Shown: piece by piece, positions 1-8,619 of the stretch | Layout: the number at the start of each line of letters is the position of its first letter | How positions within the stretch are numbered: position 1 is the stretch's first letter | Source of the DNA: Amarobacillus sp046328225 | GTDB taxonomy: Bacteria; Chloroflexota; Dehalococcoidia; Tepidiformales; Tepidiformaceae | Assembly (NCBI GenBank): GCA_046328225.1 | Contig: JAXLWZ010000003.1 | Location: 176,074 to 240,073 of the forward strand | DNA length: 64,000 bases | Direction of reading: 5' to 3' | Translations under genes and position numbers: made by a program | The notes under the pieces: model-generated | Told to the model about the DNA's origin: nothing | The model's input: only the letters and a program-made list of their open reading frames with translations | Database searches by the model: none

Positions 1-2
1 AC

Positions 3-1478
3 GCGCAGAAGCTGCGGGCGGTGTTCCTCACGCACGGGCACGAGGACCACGTGGGCGCGCTCCCCTACTTCTTCCGGGAGTTCAAGTGCCCGGTCTACAG
101 CAGCAAGCTCACGGACGGGCTCATCCGGGTGAAGCTGGCGGAGCACCGGCAGCTGGCGCAGGCGAAGTTGCATGTGGTGGCGCCGGGCGAGGCCGTGCAG
201 GCGGGCGTGTTCGAGGTCGAGTTCTTCCCGGTGGCGCACAGCATCCCGGACGCGTGCGGGCTCATCATCCGGACGCCGCTGGGGCCAATCGTGCACACGG
301 GGGACTTCAAGCTCGACCACACGCCGGTGATGGACCAGCACACGGACCTCATCCGGCTGGCGCAGATCGGTGCGGAGGGGTGCCTGCTGCTCTGCGCGGA
401 TTCGACGTATGCCGAGCAGGAGGGGTACACGCCGAGCGAGCAGCTCGTGGGCGAGGCGCTGCGGAACATCCTCGTAAACGCGAAGGGGCGGGTGATCGTG
501 GCGACGTTCGCCTCGCTCATCTCGCGCGTGCAGCAGGTGGTGGACGCGGCAGTGTTCACGAACCGGAAGGTGTTCGTGACGGGCCGTTCGATGATCGACA
601 ACGTGGCGATGGCGCGGCAGCTGGGGTATTTGAACGCGCCCGACGGTGTGATCGTGGGCGTGGAGGAGATGCGGAACACGCCTTCGAGCAAGCTCGTGGT
701 GGTGACGACGGGCAGCCAGGGCGAGCCGACGAGCGCGCTCACGCGGATGGCGAACGGCGACCACCGGCACATCACGATCCAGGAAGGCGACACGATCGTG
801 ATGTCGGCGACGGCCATCCCGGGGAACGAGCAGGCGGTGTACCGGAACGTGGACAACCTGTTCCGGCTCGGCGCGGAGGTCCTGTACAACCGCGTTTCGA
901 ACATCCACGTGCGGGGGCACGCGAGCCGCGAGGAGCTGAAGATCATCCAGGGGCTGCTGCAGCCGGAGTACTTCCTGCCCATCCACGGGGAGTACCGCCA
1001 CCTGGTGGTGCATTCGCGGCTGGCCGAATCGGTGGGCGTGCCGAAGGGGAACGCGTTCGTGCTGACGGACGGCGAGGTGCTCGAAATCGACGAGGACGAG
1101 GCGCGGGTGGCGGGCAAGGTGCCGGCGAGCTACGTCTATGTCGACGGCACGGGCATCGGCGATGTCGACCAGCAGATCCTGCGCGACCGCACGCATCTTT
1201 CGACGGACGGCGTGGTGGTGGTGATGGTGGCGGTGGACAAGCAGACGGGGAAGCTGACGCGCGCGCCGGAGATCCTCAGCCGCGGGTTCGTGGACGTGGA
1301 GGAGCGCGAGGACCTGTTGGAGCGGAGCCGGGCGAAGGTGGCGGACTGCTTCAAGGGGGCGGAGCACTACGCGGAGTTCGGCGACATCAACGGGAAGATC
1401 AGGGACGCCCTGAGCAAGTTCCTGTACGATGAGACGCGGCGAAGGCCGATGGTGCTGACGGTGACGGTCGAGGTCTAG
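3..1478 (+). CDS. rnj: Ribonuclease J (5'-truncated by window edge)
   Basis: Metallo-beta-lactamase/beta-CASP ribonuclease (endo- and 5'-3' exonuclease of mRNA turnover and rRNA maturation). The window starts inside the gene: the frame is open from base 3 and no true start is visible, so the N-terminal strand and probably some 60-70 residues are missing. Visible are the zinc-binding motif HGHEDH right at the beginning, the later HTGDFKLD aspartate motif, the beta-CASP segment with TGRSM, and the C-terminal domain (GFVDVEEREDLLERSR). It ends 71 bp before ftsK on the same strand. RNase J fits much better than RNase Z or a generic MBL protein because of the full C-terminal domain. Confidence 0.95.
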   Translation, partial: AQKLRAVFLTHGHEDHVGALPYFFREFKCPVYSSKLTDGLIRVKLAEHRQLAQAKLHVVAPGEAVQAGVFEVEFFPVAHSIPDACGLIIRTPLGPIVHTGDFKLDHTPVMDQHTDLIRLAQIGAEGCLLLCADSTYAEQEGYTPSEQLVGEALRNILVNAKGRVIVATFASLISRVQQVVDAAVFTNRKVFVTGRSMIDNVAMARQLGYLNAPDGVIVGVEEMRNTPSSKLVVVTTGSQGEPTSALTRMANGDHRHITIQEGDTIVMSATAIPGNEQAVYRNVDNLFRLGAEVLYNRVSNIHVRGHASREELKIIQGLLQPEYFLPIHGEYRHLVVHSRLAESVGVPKGNAFVLTDGEVLEIDEDEARVAGKVPASYVYVDGTGIGDVDQQILRDRTHLSTDGVVVVMVAVDKQTGKLTRAPEILSRGFVDVEEREDLLERSRAKVADCFKGAEHYAEFGDINGKIRDALSKFLYDETRRRPMVLTVTVEV

Positions 1479-1549
1479 TTCGGCACCAGTGCTCTGTGTT
1501 TGTTGACCGGCGGCTCGCGGGGTTTGCCGCCGGGTGAAGGAGTGTGCGC

Positions 1550-4060
1550 ATGACGGCACGCGCACGGACAACGCGACCCCGCGCCCGCCGCGGCACGCGC
1601 CGCCGCGGATTCGCGCTGACGTGGCCCAGGAACTGGCGCCGGCATGGTGCGACCGGCGGCGCCATCGTGGCGATTGCGATCGTGGCGGCGGCGTTCGTCG
1701 TCGATTTCGGGGAGCTCACGGCGGGCGCCCGCGATTGGACCATCGAGACCTTCGGTGCGGGCTTCTTCATCCTGCTGGCGCTTTCGGCGCTGGGCGGGTG
1801 GGCGCTCTCGCGGCGGATGTACGCGCGGCGAGGGCTGTTCGCGCGGCAGGCGGCGGGCACGGTCGCGCTGGGGCTGTTCGCATGGGGGGCGCTGGGACTG
1901 AACCACGCGAAGTGGACGCTCGGGAGCGTGGACTTCGCGGAGGTGACGCTCGGCGGCCGCGTGGGACATGCCATCGTCTCCGGGCCGATGGGGCTGGTCG
2001 CATGGGCGAGCCTGTTCGTGCTGGGCATGGCGCTGGCGGCGCCGCGAGCGACGCGCTGGTTCGCGCGCAACGCGCCGGAGGGGGTGCGATACGCCTGGGC
2101 ACGGCGCTGGCCGCACGCCGCCGCCCGCGGCACGGGGCGGACGCTGATGACGGTGGGCAAGGCGGTGCTTTCGCTGCTGACGTTCGCCTTCCAGCGGCCG
2201 GGTGAGCGCGAGGATGATGGCCCCGTCATCGGCGGGACGCTGCGCGAACGGCTGGACATCACGCCGGCGGCATCGCACGAGACGGAGCCGCGCGTCTTCC
2301 GGCCGAGCATCGACCCGTCGTCGCCGTCGTCGGCGGTGGGGGCGGGTGCGGCGGCCTACTTCAGCGCGAGCAGCGTGGCGGTGCTCGAACGCGAGCCGGA
2401 GTTCGGCCTCGAACAACACGAAGAAGAGGATGAAGACGCCCCCGCAAGCGAGCCGGAGATGGCTGAAGCGGCCGAGGACGCGGAGGCAGGCGAACCGGAG
2501 CAGCTCGTGTTCACGCTCGGGCGGCCCGGGGGGTGGGCGCTGCCGGACATGGGGATGTTGAACGCGCCGCAGATCAGCCCGAGCCGCCGCCACGACAACG
2601 CCGCGCGAGCGCAGCTCATCGTGGACACGCTCGCGAGCTTCGGCGTCGATGCGAGCGTGGTGGAGGTGAACGAGGGCCCGACGGTGACGCAGTTCGGCGT
2701 GGAACCGGGCTGGGAGGTTCGCTACAAGGAGCTGCAGCTCAAGGACGAACAGGGCCGGACGAGGGTCGGCCCAAGCGGGCGCGCGCAGACGGAACGGGTC
2801 GAAGTGGGACGAACGCGGGTGCGCGTGAACAAGATCACGGCGCTGCAGAACGACCTCGCGCTGGCGCTGGCGGCGCCGAGCCTGCGCATCGAGGCGCCGG
2901 TGCCGGGGCGCGCCATCGTGGGCATCGAAGTGCCGAACGACAGCGCGACGGTGGTCACCCTTCGGCACGTGATGGAGACGAAGGAGTTCACGGACCTGGA
3001 GCGGAAATCGAAGCTGGCGGTGGCGCTGGGCAAGGGCGTGGCGGGCACGCCGGTGGTGGCGGACCTGGCGAAGATGCCGCACCTGCTCATCGCCGGGGCG
3101 ACGGGCAGCGGCAAGAGCGTGTGCATCAACGCGATCATCGCGGGGATCATGATGAACGCGACGCCGGACCAGGTGCGCTTCGTGATGGTGGACCCCAAGC
3201 GCGTGGAGCTGACGGCGTACGGGCGCATCCCGCATCTCGCCTTCAGCGAAGTGATCGTCGACATGGACAAGGTGGTGGGGACGCTGCAGGCGGTGGTCTC
3301 GGAGATGGAGGCGCGCTACAAGAAGTTCGAATCGGTGGGCGTGCGCAACCTGGAGGCGTACAACCGCCACCCGCGCGTGCTGAAGAAGCTGCCGTTCTGG
3401 GTGGTGATCATCGACGAGCTGGCGGACCTGATGATGGTGGCGCCGTTCGAGGTGGAGAAGCTGATCTGCCGGCTGGCGCAGCTCGCGCGGGCGACGGGTA
3501 TCCACCTGGTGGTGGCCACGCAGCGGCCTTCGGTGGATGTGGTGACGGGGCTCATCAAGGCGAACTTCCCGACGCGCATCGCCTTCGCGGTGACGTCGCA
3601 GACGGATTCGCGGACGATCCTCGATATGGGGGGCGCGGAGAAGCTGCTCGGGCGGGGGGACATGCTCTACATGCCGACGGACGCGGCGAAGCCGATTCGC
3701 ATCCAGGGTGTGTACGTGTCGGATACCGAGGTCGAGCGGCTGGTGGAGTTCTGGACGGACGAGCGCTTCAGCGAGCTGGCCCCGGAGACGGCGGACGACC
3801 TGCTGGAGAAGGCGCTGGTGGAGCTGAACGGCGGCGAGGAGATCGACATCGAGGAGGATGACCCGATCGTGAAGCGCGCGCGGGAGCTGGCGATGGAGCA
3901 TCAGCGGGTGTCACCCTCGCTGTTCCAGCGGCGGCTGCGCGTGGGTTATGTGAAGGCCGCACGGATCATCGACCTGCTGGCCGACGAGGGAGTCGTCGGG
4001 CCGCGGGAGGAAGGCGAATCGCGGACCGTCCTGGTGAGGGCGGGAGACCGCTTCGATTGA
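1550..4060 (+). CDS. ftsK: DNA translocase FtsK/SpoIIIE
   Basis: Membrane-anchored DNA pump that clears chromosomes at the division septum. The first ~170 residues hold a basic leader and about four hydrophobic segments; residues ~180-330 are an acidic, low-complexity linker (EEDEDAPASEPE); then come the FtsK alpha/beta motor with Walker A GATGSGKS (about residue 516) and Walker B VVIIDELADL, and a C-terminal winged-helix gamma domain (RRLRVGYVKAARIIDLLADE), the part that reads KOPS-like sites. The ATG at 1550 is chosen because AAGGAG lies 7 bp upstream (1537-1542); the in-frame GTG at 1544 is too close to it. At about 836 residues it is normal length for the family. The next gene starts 14 bp later. 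Confidence 0.96.
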   Translation: MTARARTTRPRARRGTRRRGFALTWPRNWRRHGATGGAIVAIAIVAAAFVVDFGELTAGARDWTIETFGAGFFILLALSALGGWALSRRMYARRGLFARQAAGTVALGLFAWGALGLNHAKWTLGSVDFAEVTLGGRVGHAIVSGPMGLVAWASLFVLGMALAAPRATRWFARNAPEGVRYAWARRWPHAAARGTGRTLMTVGKAVLSLLTFAFQRPGEREDDGPVIGGTLRERLDITPAASHETEPRVFRPSIDPSSPSSAVGAGAAAYFSASSVAVLEREPEFGLEQHEEEDEDAPASEPEMAEAAEDAEAGEPEQLVFTLGRPGGWALPDMGMLNAPQISPSRRHDNAARAQLIVDTLASFGVDASVVEVNEGPTVTQFGVEPGWEVRYKELQLKDEQGRTRVGPSGRAQTERVEVGRTRVRVNKITALQNDLALALAAPSLRIEAPVPGRAIVGIEVPNDSATVVTLRHVMETKEFTDLERKSKLAVALGKGVAGTPVVADLAKMPHLLIAGATGSGKSVCINAIIAGIMMNATPDQVRFVMVDPKRVELTAYGRIPHLAFSEVIVDMDKVVGTLQAVVSEMEARYKKFESVGVRNLEAYNRHPRVLKKLPFWVVIIDELADLMMVAPFEVEKLICRLAQLARATGIHLVVATQRPSVDVVTGLIKANFPTRIAFAVTSQTDSRTILDMGGAEKLLGRGDMLYMPTDAAKPIRIQGVYVSDTEVERLVEFWTDERFSELAPETADDLLEKALVELNGGEEIDIEEDDPIVKRARELAMEHQRVSPSLFQRRLRVGYVKAARIIDLLADEGVVGPREEGESRTVLVRAGDRFD

Positions 4061-4066
4061 TAGACT
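4061..4066 (+). promoter_or_regulatory. -10-like box of a probable leaderless promoter for accDA
   Basis: TAGACT lies 7 bp before the accDA ATG, directly after the ftsK stop, and is preceded by TGA (TGN extended -10 shape). A transcript from it would begin at or next to the start codon. GAGAG between box and ATG could alternatively act as a weak ribosome-binding site. No clear -35 is seen. Confidence 0.5.
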
Positions 4067-4073
4067 GAGAGCG

Positions 4074-5882
4074 ATGGTGAAGACGATCCGCGGAATCCTG
4101 CGACGTGGCGAAGGCGAAGTGACGCCGCCGCCCGAGCCGCCGCACGAGCATTGCCTTTCGTGCGGAGCCGACCTTGAGGGGTCTCGTTCGTACGAACGGT
4201 ACCGGGTGTGCCACGCGTGCGGGTTCCATTTCCACCTCTCCGCGCGCGAACGGATCGCGACGCTGCTCGACCCGGGGAGCTTCGACGAATCGGACCGGGG
4301 GGTGACGGCGATCGACCCGCTGTCGTTCGCGGACCGGCATTCGTACCGGTCGCGGGTGATCAGCGCGCAGCGGCGCACGGGGCTGGCGGAAGCGGCGCTG
4401 ACCGGCCGGGGCACGCTCTTCGGGCGCGAAATCGTGGTCGCGGTGGTGGACTTCGCCTTCCTCGGGGGCTCGATCGGCGTGGCGGCGGGCGAACGGCTCG
4501 CGCGCGCGTTCGAGAAGGCAGCTTCGCGGCGGGTGGCCGTGGTGACGGTGTGCTCGACATCGGGCACGCGGATGCAGGAAGGGCTGCTGGCGCTGATGCA
4601 GGCGCCCCGGGTGGCGGCGGCGGCACGACGGCATAGCCGCCTCGGGCTGCCGCATATCGCGGTCGTGACTGACCCGACGACGGGGTCGGCGTATTCGGGG
4701 TTCGTGAACCTCGCGGACGTGATCGTGGCCGAACCGAACGCGCTCATGGGGTACGCGGCGCTGCGGGCGCTGCAAGAGGAAGCGGGCGACGACCTGCCGG
4801 CGGGGTCGCACACCTCGGAATCGCACCTGCAGGCGGGGCTGATCGATGCGGTCGTGGCGCGGCCGCAACTGCGGGACACCCTCGCGCTACTGCTCGACCT
4901 GCTGCAGAGCGACTACCGCCTCAGCGCGGGCGACCACGTACAGCACGGGCACCTGCAGCACAGCCCGCATGGGGCATGGGCGCAGGTCCAGCTTTCGCGG
5001 CATTCCGAGCGGCCGACGGCGCCGGACCTCATCCCGCGCATGACCACATCGTTCTTCGAACTCCACGGCGACCGCATGGGCACGGACGACCGCTGCATCA
5101 TCACGGGCGTGGGCTCGCTCGCGGGGGAAGCGGCCGTGATCGTCGGGCAGAATCGGCCGCACACGGCGAACGAGGCGGACGGCTGGGTGCGCCCGGGCGG
5201 CTTCCGCAAGGCGAAGCGCGCGATGGAGCTGGCGGCGAAGTTCAACCTCCCGGTGGTGACGCTCGTGGATACGGCGGGCGCGCACCCCGGGCTCGAGAGC
5301 GAGCAGGCCGGCCTGGGGCACGCGATCGCGGAGTGCATGGCGACGATGCTCGAGATCCCGGTGCCGACGGTAGCCGTGATCACGGGCGAGGGCAACAGCG
5401 AGGGGGCGATGGCGCTGGCGGTCGCCGACCGGGTGCTGATGCTCGACAACGCCGTATACGAGGTCATCCGGCCGGAGGAGGCGGCGCGCATCCTCTTCGG
5501 GGAGCCTTCGAAGGCGGGCGAGGCGGCCGAGCGGCTGCGCATCACGTCGCACGATTGCCTGCGGCTGGGCATCGCCGACGCGACGGTGCCGGAGCCGGGC
5601 GATGGCGCGCACACGAACCACCAGGAGACGGCGCAGCTCATCCGCCGGGCGGTGATTCGCGAACTCACGCGGCTGCAGCGCCTGCGGGCGAAGAAGCTCG
5701 TGGAGAAGCGCTACGAACGGTATCGCGAGATCGGTTCCACGCGTTCGTGGGTGCGGGGGACGCTGGAACGGCGGCTGGCGCACCTCTTCGACCGCGTGGG
5801 CGCGGCGAAGGAGCGTCTGCGCGGCCGGACCTCGCCGTTTCGCCGCAAGGACGACGTGGACGTGACGGATATTCCGGTGTAG
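4074..5882 (+). CDS. accDA: Acetyl-CoA carboxylase carboxyltransferase, fused beta-alpha (AccD-AccA)
   Basis: Transfers the carboxyl group from biotin carrier protein to acetyl-CoA to make malonyl-CoA for fatty acid synthesis. One 602-residue chain carries both carboxyltransferase subunits. Residues ~27-49 form the AccD four-cysteine zinc ribbon (C27, C30, C46, C49); residues ~60-290 the beta crotonase-like core with GGSIGVAAGERLARAFEKA; residues ~310-600 the alpha domain with GGFRKAKRAMELA and the ITGEGNSEGAMA oxyanion region. In E. coli these are two proteins; single-chain forms are known in Actinobacteria and some Chloroflexota. No biotin carboxylase or carrier gene is in the window. The TAG stop is itself the first bases of a 7-bp repeat array. 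Confidence 0.95.
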   Translation: MVKTIRGILRRGEGEVTPPPEPPHEHCLSCGADLEGSRSYERYRVCHACGFHFHLSARERIATLLDPGSFDESDRGVTAIDPLSFADRHSYRSRVISAQRRTGLAEAALTGRGTLFGREIVVAVVDFAFLGGSIGVAAGERLARAFEKAASRRVAVVTVCSTSGTRMQEGLLALMQAPRVAAAARRHSRLGLPHIAVVTDPTTGSAYSGFVNLADVIVAEPNALMGYAALRALQEEAGDDLPAGSHTSESHLQAGLIDAVVARPQLRDTLALLLDLLQSDYRLSAGDHVQHGHLQHSPHGAWAQVQLSRHSERPTAPDLIPRMTTSFFELHGDRMGTDDRCIITGVGSLAGEAAVIVGQNRPHTANEADGWVRPGGFRKAKRAMELAAKFNLPVVTLVDTAGAHPGLESEQAGLGHAIAECMATMLEIPVPTVAVITGEGNSEGAMALAVADRVLMLDNAVYEVIRPEEAARILFGEPSKAGEAAERLRITSHDCLRLGIADATVPEPGDGAHTNHQETAQLIRRAVIRELTRLQRLRAKKLVEKRYERYREIGSTRSWVRGTLERRLAHLFDRVGAAKERLRGRTSPFRRKDDVDVTDIPV

Positions 5883-5908
5883 TTCCCAGTTGCCGGTTCC
5901 CAGTTCCC
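5881..5908 (+). repeat. 7-bp repeat array (AGTTCCC type)
   Basis: Four heptads AGTTCCC, AGTTGCC, GGTTCCC, AGTTCCC in perfect 7-bp phase, starting with the last two bases of the accDA stop codon and followed by a GGGGATCGGCCC block that recurs (inverted) beside the arrays at 6087 and 6210. Confidence 0.85.
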
Positions 5909-5929
5909 AGGGGATCGGCCCTGGGGCCT

Positions 5930-6066
5930 TCAGAGTCCCTGGTTTAGGTCAGTGAAGCGGCTCGGGCCGGTGAGGCGCCCGTGGTAACAGAACACGCCCG
6001 CGCTGAGAGCAATGACGGCGCTCGCTGGCGACTTCGACGAGGCTGGAGCGGGCCGCGATGCTCGCC
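5930..6066 (-). pseudogene. Decayed copy of the ccdA 3' end (copy 1)
   Basis: On the minus strand this encodes a tail ending GRLTGPSRFTDLNQGL-stop, clearly related to the genuine CcdA tail (YYGRLTGLNSFFGFSDFNQGL-stop, 6239-6370). Nucleotide similarity continues through the segment corresponding to EVASAV with small insertions and deletions. There is no start or upstream coding part, so it is a non-functional remnant. Confidence 0.75.
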
Positions 6067-6086
6067 GCCCCGGGGCCGATCCCCCT

Positions 6087-6114
6087 TGGAACCGGGAACT
6101 TGGAACCGGGAACT
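6087..6114 (-). repeat. 7-bp repeat array (AGTTCCC type, inverted)
   Basis: TGGAACC, GGGAACT, TGGAACC, GGGAACT: the reverse complement of the AGTTCCC/GGTTCCA words. It separates ccdA remnant copies 1 and 2 and is preceded by GGGGCCGATCCCC. Confidence 0.8.
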
Positions 6115-6115
6115 T

Positions 6116-6195
6116 CAAAGGTCGGAGAAGCCGAAGGAACGGCGCCCGCGCTGACGGCGTGACGACGGCGCTGGCGTCGGCGATGCTCGTCGCCC
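6116..6195 (-). pseudogene. Decayed copy of the ccdA 3' end (copy 2, internally deleted)
   Basis: Starts with GTCGGAGAAGCCGAAG and continues through GCGCCCG, GCTGA and GACGGCGCTGGCG, all in the same order as in the true ccdA 3' end at 6255-6350, but with about 30 bp missing inside and no open frame. It is flanked on both sides by inverted 7-bp arrays. Confidence 0.7.
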
Positions 6196-6209
6196 GGGGC
6201 CGATCCCCT

Positions 6210-6237
6210 GGGAACCGGGAACTGGGAACTGGGAACT
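6210..6237 (-). repeat. 7-bp repeat array (AGTTCCC type, inverted)
   Basis: GGGAACC, GGGAACT, GGGAACT, GGGAACT in exact 7-bp phase, ending 1 bp before the stop codon of the intact ccdA; preceded by the same GGGGCCGATCCCC block as the array at 6087. Confidence 0.85.
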
Positions 6238-6238
6238 C

Positions 6239-7258
6239 CTAGAGCCCCTGATTGAAGTCGGAGAAGCCGAAGAAGCTGTTGAGGCCGGTGAGGCGCCCGT
6301 AGTAGAGGAGGACGCCGACGCTGAGGAGCATGACGGCGCTGGCGACTTCGATGAGGCCGGAATAGGGCGCGATACGGCGGAAGAACTTCTGGGAATCGGA
6401 GAGCATGAGCCCCGTCGCGAGGAAGGGGATGCTGAAGCCGGCGGAATAGGCAACGAGCAGGTAGGCGCCCGTCCACGCGTTCGAGGATTGGCCGGCGAGG
6501 GTGAGGATGCTGCCGAGGATGGGCCCGATGCAGGGCGTCCAGCCGAGGGCGAAGGCGCCGCCGACGAGCGCGGAGCGGCCGTAGCTCACTTCCTTGTGGT
6601 GGCCGACATCGGCGGTGAAGGTGCGCAGGAGGAAGGGGAGCTGGAGGTAGCCGGCGAAACGGAGCCACGCGGCGAGCAGCACGCCGCCGAGGAGCGCGAG
6701 GCCGGGGCGGTCGCCGCGGAGCTCGGCCACTTCGGCGGTGAAAAAGAAGACGGCGGTGAGGCCGAGCAGGAGCCAGGCGGCGCGCATCGGCGAGGCGCGG
6801 CCGCGCGGCGGGATGAGCACGACGCCCATCACCATCAGCAGCAGGCCGGCGACCTTCTGCAGCTCTTCGCGGTTGTCCTGGAAGAAGTACGAGCCGAGGA
6901 GCCCGGCGCTCGTGCCGAGCACGATGAAGACGAAGGTGAGCCCGGAGACGAAGGCGACGGCGTGGGAGAAGGTGACGCGGCGGCTCACGGTGATGCGCCC
7001 CTGCTGGATGCTGCCGCCGGAGATCTGGGTGATGTAAATCGGGACGATGGGGAGCACGCAGGGGGAGACGAACGAGAGCACGCCGGCGGAGAAGGCGAGC
7101 AGCGGACCGGCCGGGCCCTGCAGGCTGAAGCTATCGCTGGTGAGGGGGCCGAGGCCGAAGGCGACGAGGGGCAGCAGGATCAGCGCGACGAGGGCGGCAT
7201 AGATCGCCCTGCGCGTGGAGAAGGGGCCGCCCTTGAAGGCCTGTCCGTGCGTCGCCAC
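6239..7258 (-). CDS. ccdA: Cytochrome c biogenesis/thiol-disulfide transmembrane protein CcdA
   Basis: Inner-membrane electron carrier that passes reducing equivalents from cytoplasmic thioredoxin to exported thiol proteins (cytochrome c maturation or peroxide defence). The 339-residue protein has at least six hydrophobic segments and the two paired active cysteines of the family, in SPCVLPIVP (first core helix) and TPCIGPILG (fourth). An extra N-terminal helix precedes the core. Start is a GTG with GAGGGTTTCG upstream. No thioredoxin-like partner or cytochrome maturation gene is adjacent. Its 3' end has been duplicated downstream in two decayed copies separated by 7-bp arrays. Confidence 0.9.
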   Translation of the reverse strand: MATHGQAFKGGPFSTRRAIYAALVALILLPLVAFGLGPLTSDSFSLQGPAGPLLAFSAGVLSFVSPCVLPIVPIYITQISGGSIQQGRITVSRRVTFSHAVAFVSGLTFVFIVLGTSAGLLGSYFFQDNREELQKVAGLLLMVMGVVLIPPRGRASPMRAAWLLLGLTAVFFFTAEVAELRGDRPGLALLGGVLLAAWLRFAGYLQLPFLLRTFTADVGHHKEVSYGRSALVGGAFALGWTPCIGPILGSILTLAGQSSNAWTGAYLLVAYSAGFSIPFLATGLMLSDSQKFFRRIAPYSGLIEVASAVMLLSVGVLLYYGRLTGLNSFFGFSDFNQGL

Positions 7259-7284
7259 CGAAACCCTCGAACGCTCTCTGGATC

Positions 7285-7290
7285 ATCATA
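7285..7290 (-). promoter_or_regulatory. -10-like box for ccdA
   Basis: TATGAT on the minus strand, about 27 bp before the ccdA GTG, leaving a short leader of ~20 bases that contains the GAGGG ribosome-binding site. Confidence 0.4.
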
Positions 7291-7341
7291 GTCAGGCCGG
7301 GCGAAGGCGCGCGGAAGGGCCAAAAGGCGGATTTCCGGCTG

Positions 7342-7373
7342 CCGCGGGGGCACTGGTTCCGGTGCCCCCGCGG
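7342..7373 (-). terminator. GC-rich hairpin downstream of the crotonase gene
   Basis: Perfect 12-bp stem CCGCGGGGGCAC/GTGCCCCCGCGG with an 8-base loop, lying 13 bp beyond the crotonase stop. The tail has only a short CCTTTTGG, so intrinsic termination is likely but not classical. Confidence 0.6.
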
Positions 7374-7386
7374 TGAGTTCGAACGT

Positions 7387-8286
7387 TCAGGTGCCGGCGA
7401 CCGGGCGGGTGTGGGGTGCGTTCGCGTTGGCGCCGCGGAAGTCGCGGAAGGGGCCGTCGCGCCATTCGAGGGCTGCCTTGAGCCCGTTCTCGCGGAGGCG
7501 CTTGTTCCATTCCTGGGCGGCGGGACGGTGCTTGCTCATGGCTTCGACATCGGTGCCGGACATGAGGCCGTTGCGGATGCCCATCGCCTCGTACTGGCGG
7601 TTCACGGAGCGCTTGGAGTAGAGCAGCATGTCGTTATCGATGTTGGCCATGCGGCGGGCGAAGCGTTCGGTGAAGGCGCCGAGCTCGTCGCCGGGGACGG
7701 CGTAGGTGGCCCAACCCATGGCGGCCATATCGCGCCCGGAGAAGGAATCGCCGACGTAGGCGAATTCGCGCGCCTTGGTCATGGGCAGGTGCCACGGGGC
7801 CCACATGATGTCCATCGTGCCCATGGCGCGCACGGGCGGGTACCCGACCTGAGCGTCCTCGGCGACGATGCGGAAATCGCAGAAGGTGGCGAGCTCGGTG
7901 CCGCCGGCGAGGCAATACCCCTGGACCTGCGCGACCACGGGCTTGCTCAGCTCCCAGATGATCCAGTTGCCGAGGAGCACATGGCGGGACCAGTCGTAGT
8001 GCGCCGGGTGGGTGGTGTTCGTATCCGGGAGCATGGAGCGCGGATGGACGTAGGGCGAGCCTTCGGCGGCGGCGCGTGAGGGCGAGAGGTCGTACCCGGC
8101 GCTGAACGCGCGGCCGTTGGCGCGAAGGACGATGACGCCGACGGAGCGGTCGGCCTCGGCTTCCTTGAGGGCGTGGAAGAGCTCGCCGCGGAGGTCGTTG
8201 GAGAGGGCGTTGAGCTTTTCGGGCCGGTTGAGCGTGATGAAGGCGAGGCGGCCGTCGGTTTCGTAGAGGATGTTGTCGTAGGTCAT
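7387..8286 (-). CDS. Enoyl-CoA hydratase/isomerase family protein
   Basis: Crotonase-fold acyl-CoA enzyme of 299 residues. Shown by LNRPEKLNALS near the N-terminus, the first oxyanion-hole stretch FSAGYDL and the second QGYCLAGGTELA. The C-terminal part (GTDVEAMSKHRPAAQEW) differs from classical short-chain hydratases, so the substrate is open; hydration or isomerisation of a larger acyl-CoA is possible. ATG start with GGGAG 7 bp upstream; a TAGACT box lies ~27 bp before the start. No beta-oxidation partners flank it. Confidence 0.85.
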   Translation of the reverse strand: MTYDNILYETDGRLAFITLNRPEKLNALSNDLRGELFHALKEAEADRSVGVIVLRANGRAFSAGYDLSPSRAAAEGSPYVHPRSMLPDTNTTHPAHYDWSRHVLLGNWIIWELSKPVVAQVQGYCLAGGTELATFCDFRIVAEDAQVGYPPVRAMGTMDIMWAPWHLPMTKAREFAYVGDSFSGRDMAAMGWATYAVPGDELGAFTERFARRMANIDNDMLLYSKRSVNRQYEAMGIRNGLMSGTDVEAMSKHRPAAQEWNKRLRENGLKAALEWRDGPFRDFRGANANAPHTRPVAGT

Positions 8287-8348
8287 CGAACGCTCCCGGG
8301 TGGTGCTGGGGCGCAGTCTACGCCGGGGGAGGCGGCGACGGGAGGCGG

Positions 8349-8594
8349 CTACTCGTCGGCTTCGGTTTCGTCCAGGGCCTCGGCGAGGGCGGCGTCATCG
8401 AGGCCGAGGAGGCGAAGGCGGGCGCGGTCGTACCGGGCTTTCGCGCGGGCTTCGCGGTTCAGGAGGCCCTTGAGCTGGTCGGGCCGAAGGCGTTCGTCTT
8501 CGAGGAAGACGCGGTGGAGGTGGTCGGCCTGCTTGCGCCAGGCGTCCCATGCCTCGCGGTAGGCGGCGGCGGTTTCTTCATCGACGAAGGGCAT
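8349..8594 (-). CDS. Small charged helical protein of unknown function
   Basis: 81 residues beginning MPFVDEET, rich in Arg, Ala, Asp and Glu and predicted almost entirely helical (WRKQADHLHRVFLEDERL), with an acidic tail ALDETEADE. The internal ATG at 8594 is chosen over a longer frame because GAGG stands 5 bp before it and the longer frame would overlap the preceding gene. It begins 25 bp after the stop of the AGNxAV-motif gene and is probably cotranscribed with it. No recognised domain. Confidence 0.6.
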   Translation of the reverse strand: MPFVDEETAAAYREAWDAWRKQADHLHRVFLEDERLRPDQLKGLLNREARAKARYDRARLRLLGLDDAALAEALDETEADE

Positions 8595-8619
8595 GGTGGC
8601 CTCGCGGGGTGTGTGGGCT

